Source: Trametopsis cervina
Taxonomy: Eukaryota; Basidiomycota; Agaricomycetes; Polyporales; Irpicaceae
Direction: 5' to 3'
DNA length: 64,000 nt
Assembly (NCBI GenBank): GCA_022385755.1
Contig: MU278348.1
Location: 2,423,470 to 2,487,469 of the forward strand
Under the pieces are notes generated by a model. It had not been told where the DNA came from. It searched no databases and saw only the letters and a program-made list of their open reading frames with translations. How positions within the stretch are numbered: position 1 is the first letter of the stretch; each line of letters starts with the position of its first letter. A program made the translations under genes and the position numbers. Below are positions 44,601-56,761 of this stretch, piece after piece.

Positions 44601-46244
44601 ACAGGCGTGTTTCTTTTTTTCCTGGTCTGGGGTGCCTCGTCCTCGCCCGCTCTCTGCATATAGAACCGGACTCTCGTCTGGCAGTCACTCGTTATCGCTT
44701 GCTTTCCACACTCGCTCATCGCCCTCGGTCGCTCTCGTTTATTCCGCAAGTAATCTCCCGTAATACGTGAACACACGCCCCGTCTCCCGTGCTCTCTGCT
44801 GTCCGCTCGTTGTCCGCTGCTGTTACTGTGAGTGCTCGCACGGTTATGTGTGATTCACGTGCGGCCAGTAATGTTAATGTGTGTGTATTGTGCCCGCAGA
44901 ACCGATATATCCTGATATATTCCCGTGGTAAGTCACGTCCCGCTGGTGATGTGTTGTTGCAGACGATGATGTATGGTGTTCGTGTGTAGCCCGGTTTGGA
45001 TTACTGCTGTTGCTGCGGCCGCCGTCGAGGTCAGTGCCAGTCTCTTACTACGTCACGAGAGCCCCGTAGCTTGGCGGCAGGCGGCGAAGAGAAACGTGGC
45101 GGCGCAGGCCTGCCCGTTATGGGAGGTTTCGGCGGGGAGGGCCGGGCCGCACGCCGATTCGGGCGCGTCAGTGGGCGTCACAGCCTTCCGGTGCTTTTTC
45201 CATTTGGAGGAAGGTGGTCCGGGGGGCGGAGTTGGCCGAGATAGCGGCTACAGTTGGAGGTTTATCATTTGAGTGCTGGCCTTGGTCTGTCTGCGGGATG
45301 TCGTCTCTCTTCTCTTTCTCTCCCTCGTCCTCCCCTCACGTCGCCTTACGTTCCATCCTGTTATGACGACCCGCACGACCTGAGACGACCAAGGTGAGCT
45401 GTGGCCGCAGTCCTCGCTAGCACGGCCACTGCGCGTCCCTGCACGCCTGATCCCGCCTGCCCCTTTTGGAAGGTGGCCAGGGCCCTCTCTTCGCCCACTT
45501 TCCCAGGCCCGCGCCAGGCCAATAAGGGCGGTGATTTGTATCGCTGATAGCATCGATGCTTCGGTGCCAACTTACATTTTGTAGACGTCTTACATTTTTT
45601 GTTACTCCTGCTTTTGTATGCACAAGCCGCGAACTAACCGCGCCCGATCGTCCGGTCCCCATATATCTCATTTGGGCTCCCCTTCTTCTCTCTTTCCTTG
45701 CTGCCTGCAGCGTCCACACCGACGTCCTCGACGTCGCCCTCCCCCTTCTCGTCGTCTCCCTCGTTGATGACCTGTGTATGCTAACCACGATTATACCCTC
45801 TTCCAGCTTCAACTTCACCGTTCGAAGCACGCCCCCCTTTTCGACACACACGGCCGCCGCTCACGACATCACCACCTACACACCTTCCTTGCCGCCATCG
45901 CATGACCTCAGGTCCTCTCCTCTCAATCGTGAGTTTCCCGCTCGAGTTCAGCCTGTTTTTTCACTTGTTCCAAACACTTGCCCCTATCGCCACGGGTTGG
46001 CCCGTGCCGTGTGATCGAGTGAGAAGTCCTCACGCGAAGAGCAGTCGTTTTCGCGCCGGCGTTTTCGTCCAGCCAGAGTCGCTGTATGCAGCTTCGAATC
46101 GGCTGTGATGGTGACACCGTCGGGCGACGTTGGTTTTCAGGCGTTGCTGGTCAGTTTCGTACCACCAGCACGCATCCCTCTCGTGCGCGGCTTTTCCTCT
46201 TCTTCCTCTTCATACCGCGCAGATACGACCTTGTATCGCACGTC
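41690..46244. other. 4.5-kb region without a firm gene; leader of the cyclin gene on its right side
   Basis: The longest open frame, 42990-43673 on the plus strand (227 codons, ending ELEEALRDQRLWADRTTRAD), has a possible acceptor at 43511 (TTCCCGCAG) but no recognisable domain; I rate it about 0.2 as coding. From about 44400 to 46240 the plus strand becomes pyrimidine-rich (for example around 45300-45350 and 46190-46220) with several short ATG frames. This resembles a long 5' leader, possibly with introns, of the G1 cyclin gene. No transposon ends, tRNA or repeats were seen. Confidence 0.4.
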
Positions 46245-47751
46245 ATGTCCACCACTCTCCTTTCTCAACTTTCGTTCGCTGACGCCATGGCGCCCCCCTC
46301 ATGCAGCTCTCAGTCGATTCCGCATCCCACAGAAACGGTTCCTTCCTCTGCCAGCATGAAGGACGTCTCAAACTCAGTAGTCAAGTCCTCGCGACTTCTA
46401 GCCTACCCCAAGAAACGTCCCTCCCCTCATGGGATCTCAAAGTCCCGAAAACATGCATCCTCACCCCTCTACCCCGCGCAAGCGGTTGTACGAAGGTCAC
46501 CTCGTACGACGAAGACCCTTGACGTCCAACGCCAACGCGAAGCACAGATACAGTCTATGCGTCGGCAAGGTATCTTCCTCGAAGAAGAGTACCAGGACGA
46601 AATCAAGTTTTACATGCATGAGATGGAGGTGAGCCTTTCGAGTCCGTCGTGTAAGCCGGAGGACGTTCGCTCAACTCTCGAGCGTCCTCGAATTTTAGCT
46701 CTTCACGATGCCATCTCTGTCCTCAATGGATCAGCAGCCCGAGATTCAGTGGCATATGCGGCCTTGCCTGGTGGATTTCCTCGTCGAAGTGCACTTTAGC
46801 TTCCGGTTACGCCCTGAGACCCTCTACCTCGCTCTGAACATCATCGACCGATACGTCTCCCGCCGGATCGTTTACGTGAAGCACTATCAGCTGGTTGGAT
46901 GCGCTGCGCTCTGGATAGCCGCCAAGTTTGAAGATGCGAAAGATCGGGTGCCAACGGTGACACATCTTGCCGAGATTTGTAGGGAGGCCTACGACGAGTC
47001 TGCGTTCATCCAGATGGAAGGCCATGTACTCTCGACCATCCAGTGGTCGCTTGGACACCCAACGGCAGAAGCATGGTTACGTATCCTGTGCTGTGGACCC
47101 TGCGTCGAAGAGCCCAAAGTTCAACATGTCGCCCGGTTCCTCATGGAGATAACACTGTTCTACCGCGAGTTCGTCGAGTATGTGCCCTCAACAATCGCCC
47201 TTGGTGCTTTGACTCTTGCACGCTACATCTGTGGGAAGGGCCGCCGGTTGTTTGAAGAGACAGACGAATGCCTCGAGATTGTGGACCTGTTGGACAACCG
47301 TCTTGCGAAGCACGTCAACGATTTGTCTGAGACGTTGGTCAAGAAGTATGCGTATGCGTTCTACTCGAAGGCAGCAACGTTCGTTCTGCAGTACTACTTG
47401 GAGGGCAACCGCTTCGAACGCAAGAGGATGGCCCCGCTGCCTATGACTCCAGTCAAGTCGAAGGCCTCAAAGGTGTACACCCCGACGAGTGCTTCGACAA
47501 CAGCCTCGGACATCTCAGACGACATGCCCGCAACGCCGACCAGCCCGATGATGTCCAGTGATGCGTTCTCAAGCTCGTACTTATCTGATGATAAGGAGAA
47601 CTTTCCGTCTTCGCCGACGTTCTCCCCGGTGGTGAAGCAGCACGGCGACGCTGTCCCTGAACAGTTCTTGCCCCACGAATATGTGGCCATGAGTCGACCT
47701 GCGCTCCATAGCCTCAACGCATCCTCGCCCCGCGTGGTGCCCGTGTCATAG
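46245..47751 (+). CDS. G1/S cyclin (Cln/Puc1-type)
   Basis: Regulatory subunit of the cyclin-dependent kinase controlling Start. The start at 46245 reads MSTTLLSQLSFADAMAPPSC. A basic N-terminal region of about 110 residues follows (RLLAYPKKRPSPHGISKSRK), then EEEYQDEIKFYMHEME. An intron (GTGAGCCTTT...AATTTTAG, about 46629-46698) joins to LFTMPSLSSMDQQPEIQWHM. The cyclin box is textbook Cln: MRPCLVDFLVEVHFSFRL, PETLYLALNIIDRYVSRRI, YQLVGCAALWIAAKFEDAKD, RVPTVTHLAEICREAYDES, EGHVLSTIQWSLGHPTAEAW. A second helical fold follows (VPSTIALGALTLARYICGKG). The C-terminus is Ser/Thr/Pro-rich with SDDKENFPSSPTFSP and several TP/SP sites, as expected of an unstable, phosphorylated cyclin. It ends at 47751. 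Confidence 0.92.
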
Positions 47752-50700
47752 GCCAAGCCGCCCTGTACGTCAAGTCATAGTCACCCGCCTGTTCGATTTT
47801 TCCCCACACAAGAATCCCGGGTTGTAAAAGTCTTCCTGTCGTCTGCACCTTCAAGCAAAATGTATCAACATACCATACACGTCGATCCATCGGCATCTCA
47901 ACGCGCAATCTGTGTTCTCGCAAACTCCACAACATCAACAATCATCCATGCATTCTCTTTTTCTCTTTCTCTTTGCACTTGTCTCAGCCCAGTTCCCCCA
48001 ATCTCTCCTCGTACAATCCCACGCCATCGAAGGCGCTCGGAGGCCACAACACAGTCGAAGAAGACAACGGCGAAAGAGGGATCGTGTTTTACACGCAATT
48101 GCGCCCACCTGTATTACCCCGCAATGGTGTATTATCAAACGGACAGCTTCGTTCCAACTGCCGAGTTCCCCTCTTTTCGCGCCCCTTGTTTTCTTCTTGT
48201 GTCTGCGGCCGTCTTGTGTCTTTACACATTCATCGAACTCTCACCTCACATTCTTTCCCCGACACTCCCATAATCGACCTACACTATGCATACCGTCGCT
48301 ACCTCTCCTCCCCCCATCGCCTTACGCGAAGAGTACCCCCAGAGTCCGCCGCCGTTATTCTACCGCGCGTTCTTTTTTTTCTATATTATTCTTCACTTTT
48401 ATTGTACAATTTAACAACCCTCCGCGGGTCCTTTTGTCACATCCGCTTCTCAATACATCTTTACAGCGCCCTTTTCCACTCTTCACACTTTCACCATCCT
48501 TCACCCCGCATCCGTCCCCCACCCGCCCCTGCATTTTATTTACTGCACATTGTCGTTTATCATCCCCCATCCCGTTCTTCCTTTTACATTCAACCACCCA
48601 TTTGTCTCTCGTACTCGTCAATGTTGCAACATCCTCTTTTCTCACATCCCATCATTTTTGTTGACCAGCCGCAATCATCTCTGTTCCACACCGTCGCACC
48701 CGCACACCTACACGAGTATAGCCTGAAATTATTTTTTGACCCGTGCCCGCCTTCTGGCTCTTCTCGACGTTCCAGACGGCGTCTGGCCGCAATCTCCGGT
48801 GTCCCATCTTTTCCCCTATTACCTTACTCGACGGTGAAGTGAAATCCAATACCCAATCTTATATATTACTGTCATCACCAAGTACAAGGCCGTGGGCTTC
48901 GAACGTTCTGCGGTTACGAGACACTCGACGTTGTTCGGGCTCGGCGGAAGCGGTGCGCACTATCTTTGCTCATTATTACTCGTGGCCTCCAGCCGTCTGA
49001 CAGAGATTGCGGTACTCAATATTCTGATCAGAGGAGATTACATCGCCGACGACAAGGCCGATGGCGCTGAAGTCGTGCAAGCGACGTCGTTCGACTTCGT
49101 ACCGGAGCTTGCAGCAGCGATGTCTGTTCTTATTCTCAGGGTCGGCGATGCGGACCTGCGTTACGTGCGCTCGTCGTGCGCCAGTACGATGCGCGACATT
49201 ACCTGTGATATTTACACTGCTGCGATGCACGAATACTGAAGGCGATTGCGTGCATCGATATCTACATTACAGTGAGTCAAGTGCATCTTGGCCCCTGGCG
49301 ACAGAATTCATCTCGTGCGTCTGGGTCGTGTACAGCCTCATCGCCCGCTTCCTTCGTGTGCTTCTGATCGCTGTTTGCAGTGCTGTGGTTTCCCCGCATC
49401 TCGCCAGTCGCATACGCTGCCATCAGCGCATCTGGGGCACGAGTCTGCGCGGCGCATGTGAGTTCGTAGGCAGATGAATCAGTGCGTGTTAGCCATCAAC
49501 TCAGCGGTGTCCAGTGCGCTTGACGTTTGTCTTGCAGGTTACCTTTACGCGTTAGGAGGTGTAAAGGGGCATGTGTGCCCTATCATTATCCATTATTATT
49601 GCCGGCCGGTGGCCTCGCAGGCTTGGGAGTTTTGTGCGGGACGTGATATCTGCCAGGACGTCCCTCGGCCCTCCGTACGCGTCCTAGCGAGCCTCGTGTG
49701 CGGGACCGACTATTCTCGTATGCCGTGCGCCTGGTAAGACGGTCGCCCCGTTAGCCTTTCCAGCACTTATTATTAGGCTAGGTACACGGCCGGGAGGCAC
49801 ACATAGGAGTGAGAATATTTGGGTGATAGGGAGGCAGATCGCAGACGTTTGTGCGAGTGCGTCCGGGTGCGCATCACTCCACTCTCATTGCGAATGATGA
49901 TGTAGCGTGAAGCATGGTATGCAGCTGGCCAAGGCTCGGCGAAACGATTGCGTCCTTTAAACGTTTTTGGTGTGTCTCCGAATTTGTGCCCGTTGGCTAG
50001 ATCGACTGATAGACTGGCTGGTGAGTCTACCCGTTTGGCACTTGTCGGAGTCTGGAGGCGCGATGAGATGCTGAACTCGCAATCAGCTGTGTGCGTGCCT
50101 CTCATATTGCCCTGCGGGAGGCGATGACGATGCGGGTTATCATGGGATGCGTGCTTGGAGTAGATTACGGATATCTTTCGGCGGGCGGGGGACGAATTCG
50201 TATATCGATGAATGTTCGATATTCGAATTCAACTCCGTCTTTTGTTTTCGCATTGCAGACGTGCGGACGGGGTGGCGGTGCCATTGTTCGGCGAACCGGT
50301 GAACTGCAATGGGAAAGTAACATATGGACCGCGGGTGTTTCGTGCTTGGGTGTGATGCCATTGCTGAGGTCATCGCTGTCGAGAGCTGGTCATTGGATAA
50401 ACTCGAGAGTGGTAAGCACAATAGTTATCGGGCAGCGCGGGCAATCGGCAGGTAGGTTATCTCACACATTGACAATGATGTGCGTGAGTTTGTGTAGGTT
50501 CATGCATTGCATTGCAGTCAATCATCATCCAAGATTACAACTGCTATTCACTTGAAGTGGGTTGTGTACGTTATTTTCCTCTTCTATGCTCGTCGTTGTG
50601 ACGATTGGAACCCAGTTGGACAATACTTCGAAGATGGTGGCTGCCCAGACGCTGTCATACCGCAAACTCCTATGTGCGAAGGAATGGTCAGGATATGTGC

Positions 50701-51142
50701 GACTGAGATACGCTGCGCATGCACCCTGCCTCATCTCCGTCAGGAACAATGATTATCTGTGGGGCCTGCAGGGATGTCCAGACAGCGGGCACGCACAGCG
50801 CAGGGACATCTGACCTCTAAAGACTAAAAGCCCTGCGTTAGCGTTAGCTCGACAGACAGACAGTACTCAGACAATCCATTCCGCCCGCTATTTGCCTGAT
50901 ACAGTACCGCGCAATCTGTACTTAGATGGTGTGCAGCCCGTTTCGGCCTGACGTGCGGTTGTACTAGTACATTTCAGCAATTTGGCGGCCCCTTTGACAT
51001 ACATACAACATATCCAGCCCGACAAGATACGGCTTACAACACAGCGCGGTACCTGCAGTACCAATTCCGTGTGTGTCACCGTGCGTCCCAAGTTCTTTTG
51101 GCTTCACTTCTTCAAGTCCCCCTCACATCACTAAGCGGAGGT
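47752..51142. other. 3.4-kb region without a firm gene; pyrimidine-rich at 47.9-48.7 kb
   Basis: Three overlapping plus-strand frames are open over 47860-48842, but all encode Ser/Pro/Leu/His-rich low-complexity sequence. This is what a C/T-rich strand produces in any frame, so I do not call them genes. From about 48850 to 51140 only short open frames occur on both strands. No domain, tRNA or repeat was recognised. The left part is likely 3' UTR of the cyclin gene. The C/T-rich block could be a promoter-proximal tract of an unrecognised non-coding transcript. Confidence 0.4.
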
Positions 51143-53105
51143 TCACTCAAGGACCCACTTGTTCCCCTCGAGCTTGATGTTCACCGGCCTCTTCTCGTCG
51201 AGACTCTTGCGGCCCGCGTGCAGGATCGCGGTCGTGAGCACGGTGTTGGCGAGTGTCGGCAGGCCGTGCGCGTCGAAGTCATCCGCATTGCTCGTACCCG
51301 CGTTCACGCTACGCGCCGCGTCGATGAACTTCTCGATCGAGATATAGCCGTACCCGCGCTGGCCGTCGAAGTGACCGCTCTCGGATGGGGAGTACTTCAT
51401 GCTGAGTGGGGAGGGTGGTCAGCTGAGTTTCTCCTCCTCCGCATAGGAGGTAACAGGGAAACTCACTAGAAGGGGTTGTAGTACGTCTTGCCGCTGTCGT
51501 CGACGACAATGTCGTAGCCACGGTGCGCCTGATCGACGTTGATCTCACCCTACAGAATTCCACATCAGCCACCTCTCATCATGTACAAATCGACGCCGCC
51601 GTGACGTACCTTCTCCGCCATATAATACCAGTGCTGCGCCGAGTGCACACCCGACTTAAGCGGCGCAGTCCACGAAGCGGTGTACACAGCCGTGCTACGG
51701 TGCTTCGTGCTGTTGAGCGACTGCCAGTCGACGAGAAGCGTAATCGTGTCCTCGGTCTGCGGCACACAGTTGTACGGCTCAGCCGTCGCGATACCAGTCG
51801 CGGCGCTCGCGATCACGCGCGTCGGGATGGCGCGGTCTTGCATAATCCAGCAGTGGATGTCGATGTGGTGCGAGGAGAGGTAGTAGCTGCGAGCGCGTAT
51901 GCATTAGAGGGGAGAAGGGCAGTGAGGGGAAGGGGTGTAAGTACCTGATGTCGGAGTCCTTGCCCGCCCACGCGCGGAACGTCTCAAGCTGGCTCTTCGG
52001 CTGGCTCATCCACGCGTTGAAGAAGTTGGGTTCGCCCAGGGCCAGCGCGCGCGCCTTGGCGTCGCTGTACACCGGGTCGAATCTGTTTACCGCGATGTCA
52101 GAGGTAGAGCAATCAGAGGTGGTAGAGTAGGGCGTACCGCTTGTGGTGTTCGACGAAGACGACGACCTTGTGCTTACGGGCGAGCTCGATGAGGTCTTGG
52201 TGGTGCTCGAGGAGCTGGACGGCGGGCTTGGTGACCAGGACGTGGATGCCGCGCTCGATAGCATACTTGGAGATGGGGTAGTGGGTGCCTATAGACGGGG
52301 AGGGTGAGTGAACTCGGTAGACCTTTGAGTCTGGAGAGTGGGACTTACTGTCCGGGGTGAAGATGATAGCAGCATCTCCGGGAGACAGCTTGTCAATGGC
52401 CTCCTTGTCTGGAGCACACCGAGATGAGTAACCGCAATGAATACATAACGAGCGAAATGTGCTTACACGCCTCGGGATCAACCTTGCTCTCCTCGGGGAA
52501 AGAGTCAAATCTGGAACACCGTACGTCAGTTCCATTCCGCCGCGATATACAACTTCATACGCACGAGACGTCCATGTCCTTGTAAGCACCGGCGATGTTT
52601 GCCTCCAAGTGCTCGCGGATGGCAGGGAACTTGCCACCGTTCACACCCACCATGCCGAGCTTGTCGACCTATCAATGCAATTGCATGTTAGGATTGGGTC
52701 ATGATTGAGGTAAGTTAGGACAGCTCACCTTGCCCAGTCTTCGCAGATCGAAGAGGGTGAGACCGACAACCTGCATGCCATTGGTGAGCAACGAATGACA
52801 GACAGCGCGATTATTCGTGAGTACATACACCAATCTGTTCAAATTATGTTAGTCACTTAAAACGATACAAATGCAGTTCTGATATGCACACCTTTTTGTC
52901 AGACTTCGAAGCACCGGAGCCTGTCCATCCAGTGGTGTACTCTCCCTACACAACCCCCGATCGATAAACATTCACGCGAATCCGCAAATCCAGCACTTAC
53001 AGTACCGCCTAACGGACATGAAAACGGTAATCAGTCGCGCAGATCAGTTACACGTCTGCAGAAAGACATACACATGAGCACATTGAGCTTCTTCCCGTCA
53101 GTCAT
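51143..53105 (-). CDS. Gfo/Idh/MocA-family NAD(P)-dependent oxidoreductase
   Basis: The start at 53105 reads MTDGKKLNVLM. A microexon at 53001-53008 then builds CGTGEYTTGWTGSG, the dinucleotide-binding G-x-G turn of the Rossmann fold. After DKK a second, 6-nt microexon (52829-52834) adds Ile-Gly before VVGLTLFDLRRLGKVDKLG. It continues MVGVNGGKFPAIREHLEANI, KEAIDKLSPGDAAIIFTPD, HYPISKYAIERGIHVLVTKP (the family (E/T)KP motif), VVVFVEHHKRFDPVYSDA, SSHHIDIHCWIMQDRAI (catalytic Asp/His region), LVDWQSLNSTKHRSTAVYTA and GHFDGQRGYGYISIEKFIDA. The end NIKLEGNKWVLE is at 51143. There are about ten introns. Family members oxidise or reduce sugars and polyols; the substrate here is not readable from sequence. 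It lies far from other metabolic genes. Confidence 0.88.
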
Positions 53106-53197
53106 CTTGTCTGTTCAAGGAGATCGGGTTCGTAGAGGTGGTGGTGGACGTTGAGGAGGAAAGGCGGGGACATTTTCTCCGAGACATCTCGAGGAGG

Positions 53198-53206
53198 CTT
53201 TTATAA
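53198..53206 (-). promoter_or_regulatory. TATA box of the Gfo/Idh/MocA gene
   Basis: On the minus strand TTATAAAAG lies 93 bp before the ATG at 53105, in a GC-rich context (GGCCTGTTATAAAAGCC). Confidence 0.55.
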
Positions 53207-53935
53207 CAGGCCCCGTCGAGTCCAAAACCGAGCAGCGGGGTGAGCTACGGACCTGCACGGTCCACTGGGCGTATTCCTTGGCTGTAGATGCCAAAGATCA
53301 AAGGTCAGTGCGACTTCCTGTCGGTCCGACGGACCGGGGCAGGCCGCCCGTGGTACCGTTCCTGTATGTTGTCCGTTATGTTTTACGGAGGTTGATGGAG
53401 TGGGGATTTGAGGCAGAACGTTTGGCAAGGAAGTATCGAACACTGCATCCATTTACTGCGTGAGTGCCGGCGGCATACAGTACGTGAGTTCTCACAGAGT
53501 ATTAGGATGTGCTTAAGCAGGCAGGGGAGGCTGCACGCTATCACCATGCGTTTGCTGCGGCAGCATGCAATCAATATCTTAAACATATCGCCATAATTAA
53601 TCCCTTCCATTCCTCCCGACATCGTCGACCGCTGCTCTCTCCCTCCTACTACACCTCTACACACACCTCTGTTGCGGAATGACGAAGGCGGGGAAAGCTG
53701 GATATCTGGATAAGCAGAACAATGGTGACTCGGAATGAGGGGACAATCACTACACGTGGTTCCCACGCGTCAGTCGGGTGACGTTTTGGTGAGGCTCCAG
53801 CTGCACCTGCCGCAGAATAGAACAGAGTACTGGGCCCAAAATCTCATCCCACCTCTCCGCCGTCCTCAGCTCTGTTCTTCCAGCTCGCGATGAACACACG
53901 GCGGACACAGCCTACCACATCTATACCGCACTACC
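53207..53935. other. Divergent intergenic region
   Basis: Shared upstream region of the oxidoreductase (leftward) and the unknown gene at 53936 (rightward). It holds a pyrimidine-rich stretch near 53630-53670 and no credible gene. Confidence 0.45.
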
Positions 53936-56761
53936 ATGGCACAGTATCCGCCTCCCCAGCTCAAGCATCCTATCGTCCCACAGCACCAGCACCAGCAGCA
54001 TGTCTCACCCACACCTGCGAGCTCGCAGATCGGCCTCGTTACCTCACCGCCCTCTAACTTCACGCCGCGTAAGGAGTTCCTCAGGGACCAGCGCACCGTC
54101 GCCTCGGCCTTCTCGCTGTTCACACTCGCCGGCTCGAATCTCGTGCGCCTGTACAGTTTTCATGCAATGCTCATCAACAGCCTGCGCAGGCTCTTCAACC
54201 AGCACGACCTCGTTCTCGACGAACGCGAGGACCAAGAGAAGCGGTTCCATGAGTTTATGCTAGGCGACAAGCCGTGGGCGAACCCGAAGAGCATCAAAGC
54301 CGAAAAGCTTATCGTTGACATACTCACCGTCATTCTCCACTCCGGATATGCGTTCCTGTCTACAATCGACTATGGGCGGGAGTCGGACGATAAACTGGCC
54401 GTCGCATTTTCAAGACCTGTTCTTCAGCCGGCGGGCATGAACTCGCCCGCGTATGCTGCGATGAACGGGTCTGCTCTTTCGCTGAATCAGCCACCAAGAA
54501 CACCGTTTGCAATATCTTTCAGCTCCTCTACATCACTACGCGTGGTTGGACCTCCTTTACACTCCACACCTGCTATACTCACTGCCGTCCGCGGCGCATG
54601 GCCCCGTGGAGTCGTCTCCGACAGGAAAGTTGGCGATGCCACTTTCGAATTCAAGCTCAAAGGCTACAAATGTGCGATAGTGCGCTCTTTGTCTCCTTGC
54701 ATGCGCTAACTCTATACGCGCCCAGGGTTCCAAGAGGACACTTTCCCTATGGACTCGCTAAACCATATTCTGGGCCTGCTGAGTGCTCTGGACGGACATG
54801 GCTTTACGCTCCTGACATCTTTGTCTTTCACGAAACCATCGCGCGTGAAGGATCTTTGGATTTTTACGGGCATATCAGACGACCAAAGCCCGCCTATAAC
54901 CCCTACCACCTCAATGTTTGACCCCAAGCGAGATATGCCTCCCCACTCAATCATCCCTGGTCCGTCGCCGTTATCCGCGGGGTCAGAAAGACGCTCGATC
55001 AACCGGCTGGTTTCGCCAGTGGTGACTCCGCCTAACGGAAACGGACACTCGAACGGACACGTTCGCAGTGCCAGTGAGAACACACCGCCAGTCTCGACCT
55101 CCCCGCCGAAGCTCCCAGGTTTGCCGTTCGGCTCGCTGCCTACCACGCTACTTCGCAAACCTTCTCCAAAGTCGAAGATGCCGAGCGCGTTCTCGTCTGC
55201 AAAGCTCAATCGATCGAACAGCTCTGGACCAAGACTCAGCAGGCCTACCACTCCCACGGCGGACCGACAGGGCGCACCTCTGAACCAGATGATGCGCAGC
55301 TTAAGCAATCCAAGTAGCGTCGGTAGCGTGGATATGACCGGTGTGGGGAGACGGTCGGTGAGCCTTTCGAAGACACCGGATGTGTTCTATGTATCGGACG
55401 GACGGGGGAAGGGCACACCTCCCCAGGAGTACAACCCGTTCAATGCTGCGCTCAAGCCGAATTCGCAAACACCCCATGCTGCCTTTATCAAGGTGACCAC
55501 ACCCACACAGGATCGGCGAGCATCGATGGACAGCAAGAGCCCGTACGCCAATGAAGGTCGAACGTTAACGAGGCCAACGGTTCGCCGGTCAAGCACGATC
55601 CCTGCGCTGGATGCCCGACAGAACTCAAATACGAGCACATCCGGTCAGTTATTATCGCCCCCGCCGATCAACGTTAAAGCGTCTGGAGGGTCCAATCATA
55701 CATTAAACGGGGCAGCACGTCCAAAACGCGAAGGCAAAGAGCCCCCCGCCGCGCTCTCCCTGAACGATCGGAGACGGACCCCGACGCCGCCTCTGCTCAC
55801 CCCTGGGACGTTCCGCGATTCTGCGTTCTCGTGGGCGACAGGCAAGACGCAGGATGTACCGATCACGTGGTCAGGACGCGACCCAGAGCCGATCCAGGGC
55901 GCAGACCGGCAGGTAAACGTCGTGCACGACGCAGGCGCCGGAGAGGCTCATCGAAAGCCGACGCTCCACCCCGGCGCCAATGGGCGACCTGAAATGGATC
56001 GGTCCCCCAGTGTGCCCATGCCACCCGGCGGCTGGGTACCTTCACCCGCACCACGCGAAGAGAAGGGTGACGTATCGCAGCAGTCGTTCAAGGTGCTCCC
56101 ATCCACTATAAGAGAGCAGCCCGGCCAGGAGGGAGACGAACGGAACCGCGCCATGTCCAAGTCTGCCAAACACGTTTTTGCGAGAGGAAGAGAGAGGGAG
56201 AGAGAGCCGGAGGCGAGGGCGACGGAGAGAGAGGCTGAGGATGTTACGGGGGGTGTTGTCGCTCCGCATGTGCCGAGGATGAGCGGAATGACGGCGGCGA
56301 CGGGCTCGACGAATGGGATCGCGGCGCCGAAGCCGAAGGCTGGGAGGAGAGAGACTGCGATGTCGGGATGGGTGATGGTCAACGTCGAGGGCGCGGCATC
56401 GGGGAGCGCACAGGCGCCGTCGGCGAGACAGAGCAAGTCGTCGAGCCAGTCTCCACCGGGATCGAGGCCAGCCGTGCGTCATCGGCGAAGCAACTCGGAC
56501 TCGGGGCTCATACGCCCCGCGCAGACGAGTAACTCGCCCGTCGGGAACGCGCCTGCGCAAACAACGATGTCGGCGGCTGCGAAACAGATTGCGATGATCG
56601 ATGCGCTGGAGGTGAAGAAGGAGGAACAGGAGAAGGCGAATTCGCCCTCGGGCTTCAAGCGCATGTTTCATCGTACGAAGGGATCCGAGTCGGATGGGAG
56701 CGGGAAGGCGTCTGCGTTGAGGAGGAAGACGACGCCGGAGAGCTCGTCGAAGGGGAACTAA
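53936..56761 (+). CDS. Uncharacterised protein: globular N-terminus and long disordered Ser/Pro-rich tail
   Basis: Start MAQYPPPQLKHPIVPQHQHQ at 53936 (CTACCATGG context). The first exon runs to GYK near 54673, and one intron (GTGCGATAG...GCGCCCAG) joins it in frame to WFQEDTFPMDSLNHILGLLS. The N-terminal 310 residues look folded: FLRDQRTVASAFSLFTLAGS, RLYSFHAMLINSLRRLFNQH, LIVDILTVILHSGYAFLSTI, TFEFKLKGYK and TSLSFTKPSRVKDLWIFTGI. The remaining roughly 600 residues are Ser/Pro/Arg-rich and disordered, with many SP/TP sites and a basic end (GFKRMFHRTKGSESDG). I recognise no family. The pattern of a conserved head with a phosphosite-rich tail suggests a regulatory or cortical protein, but this is only inference. 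Confidence 0.8.

Noticed and set aside
47860..48842. Three overlapping plus-strand open frames of 137-289 codons
   Set aside because: All three frames encode Ser/Pro/Leu/His-rich text, which is what a pyrimidine-rich strand yields by chance in the absence of TAA/TGA; no domain in any frame.
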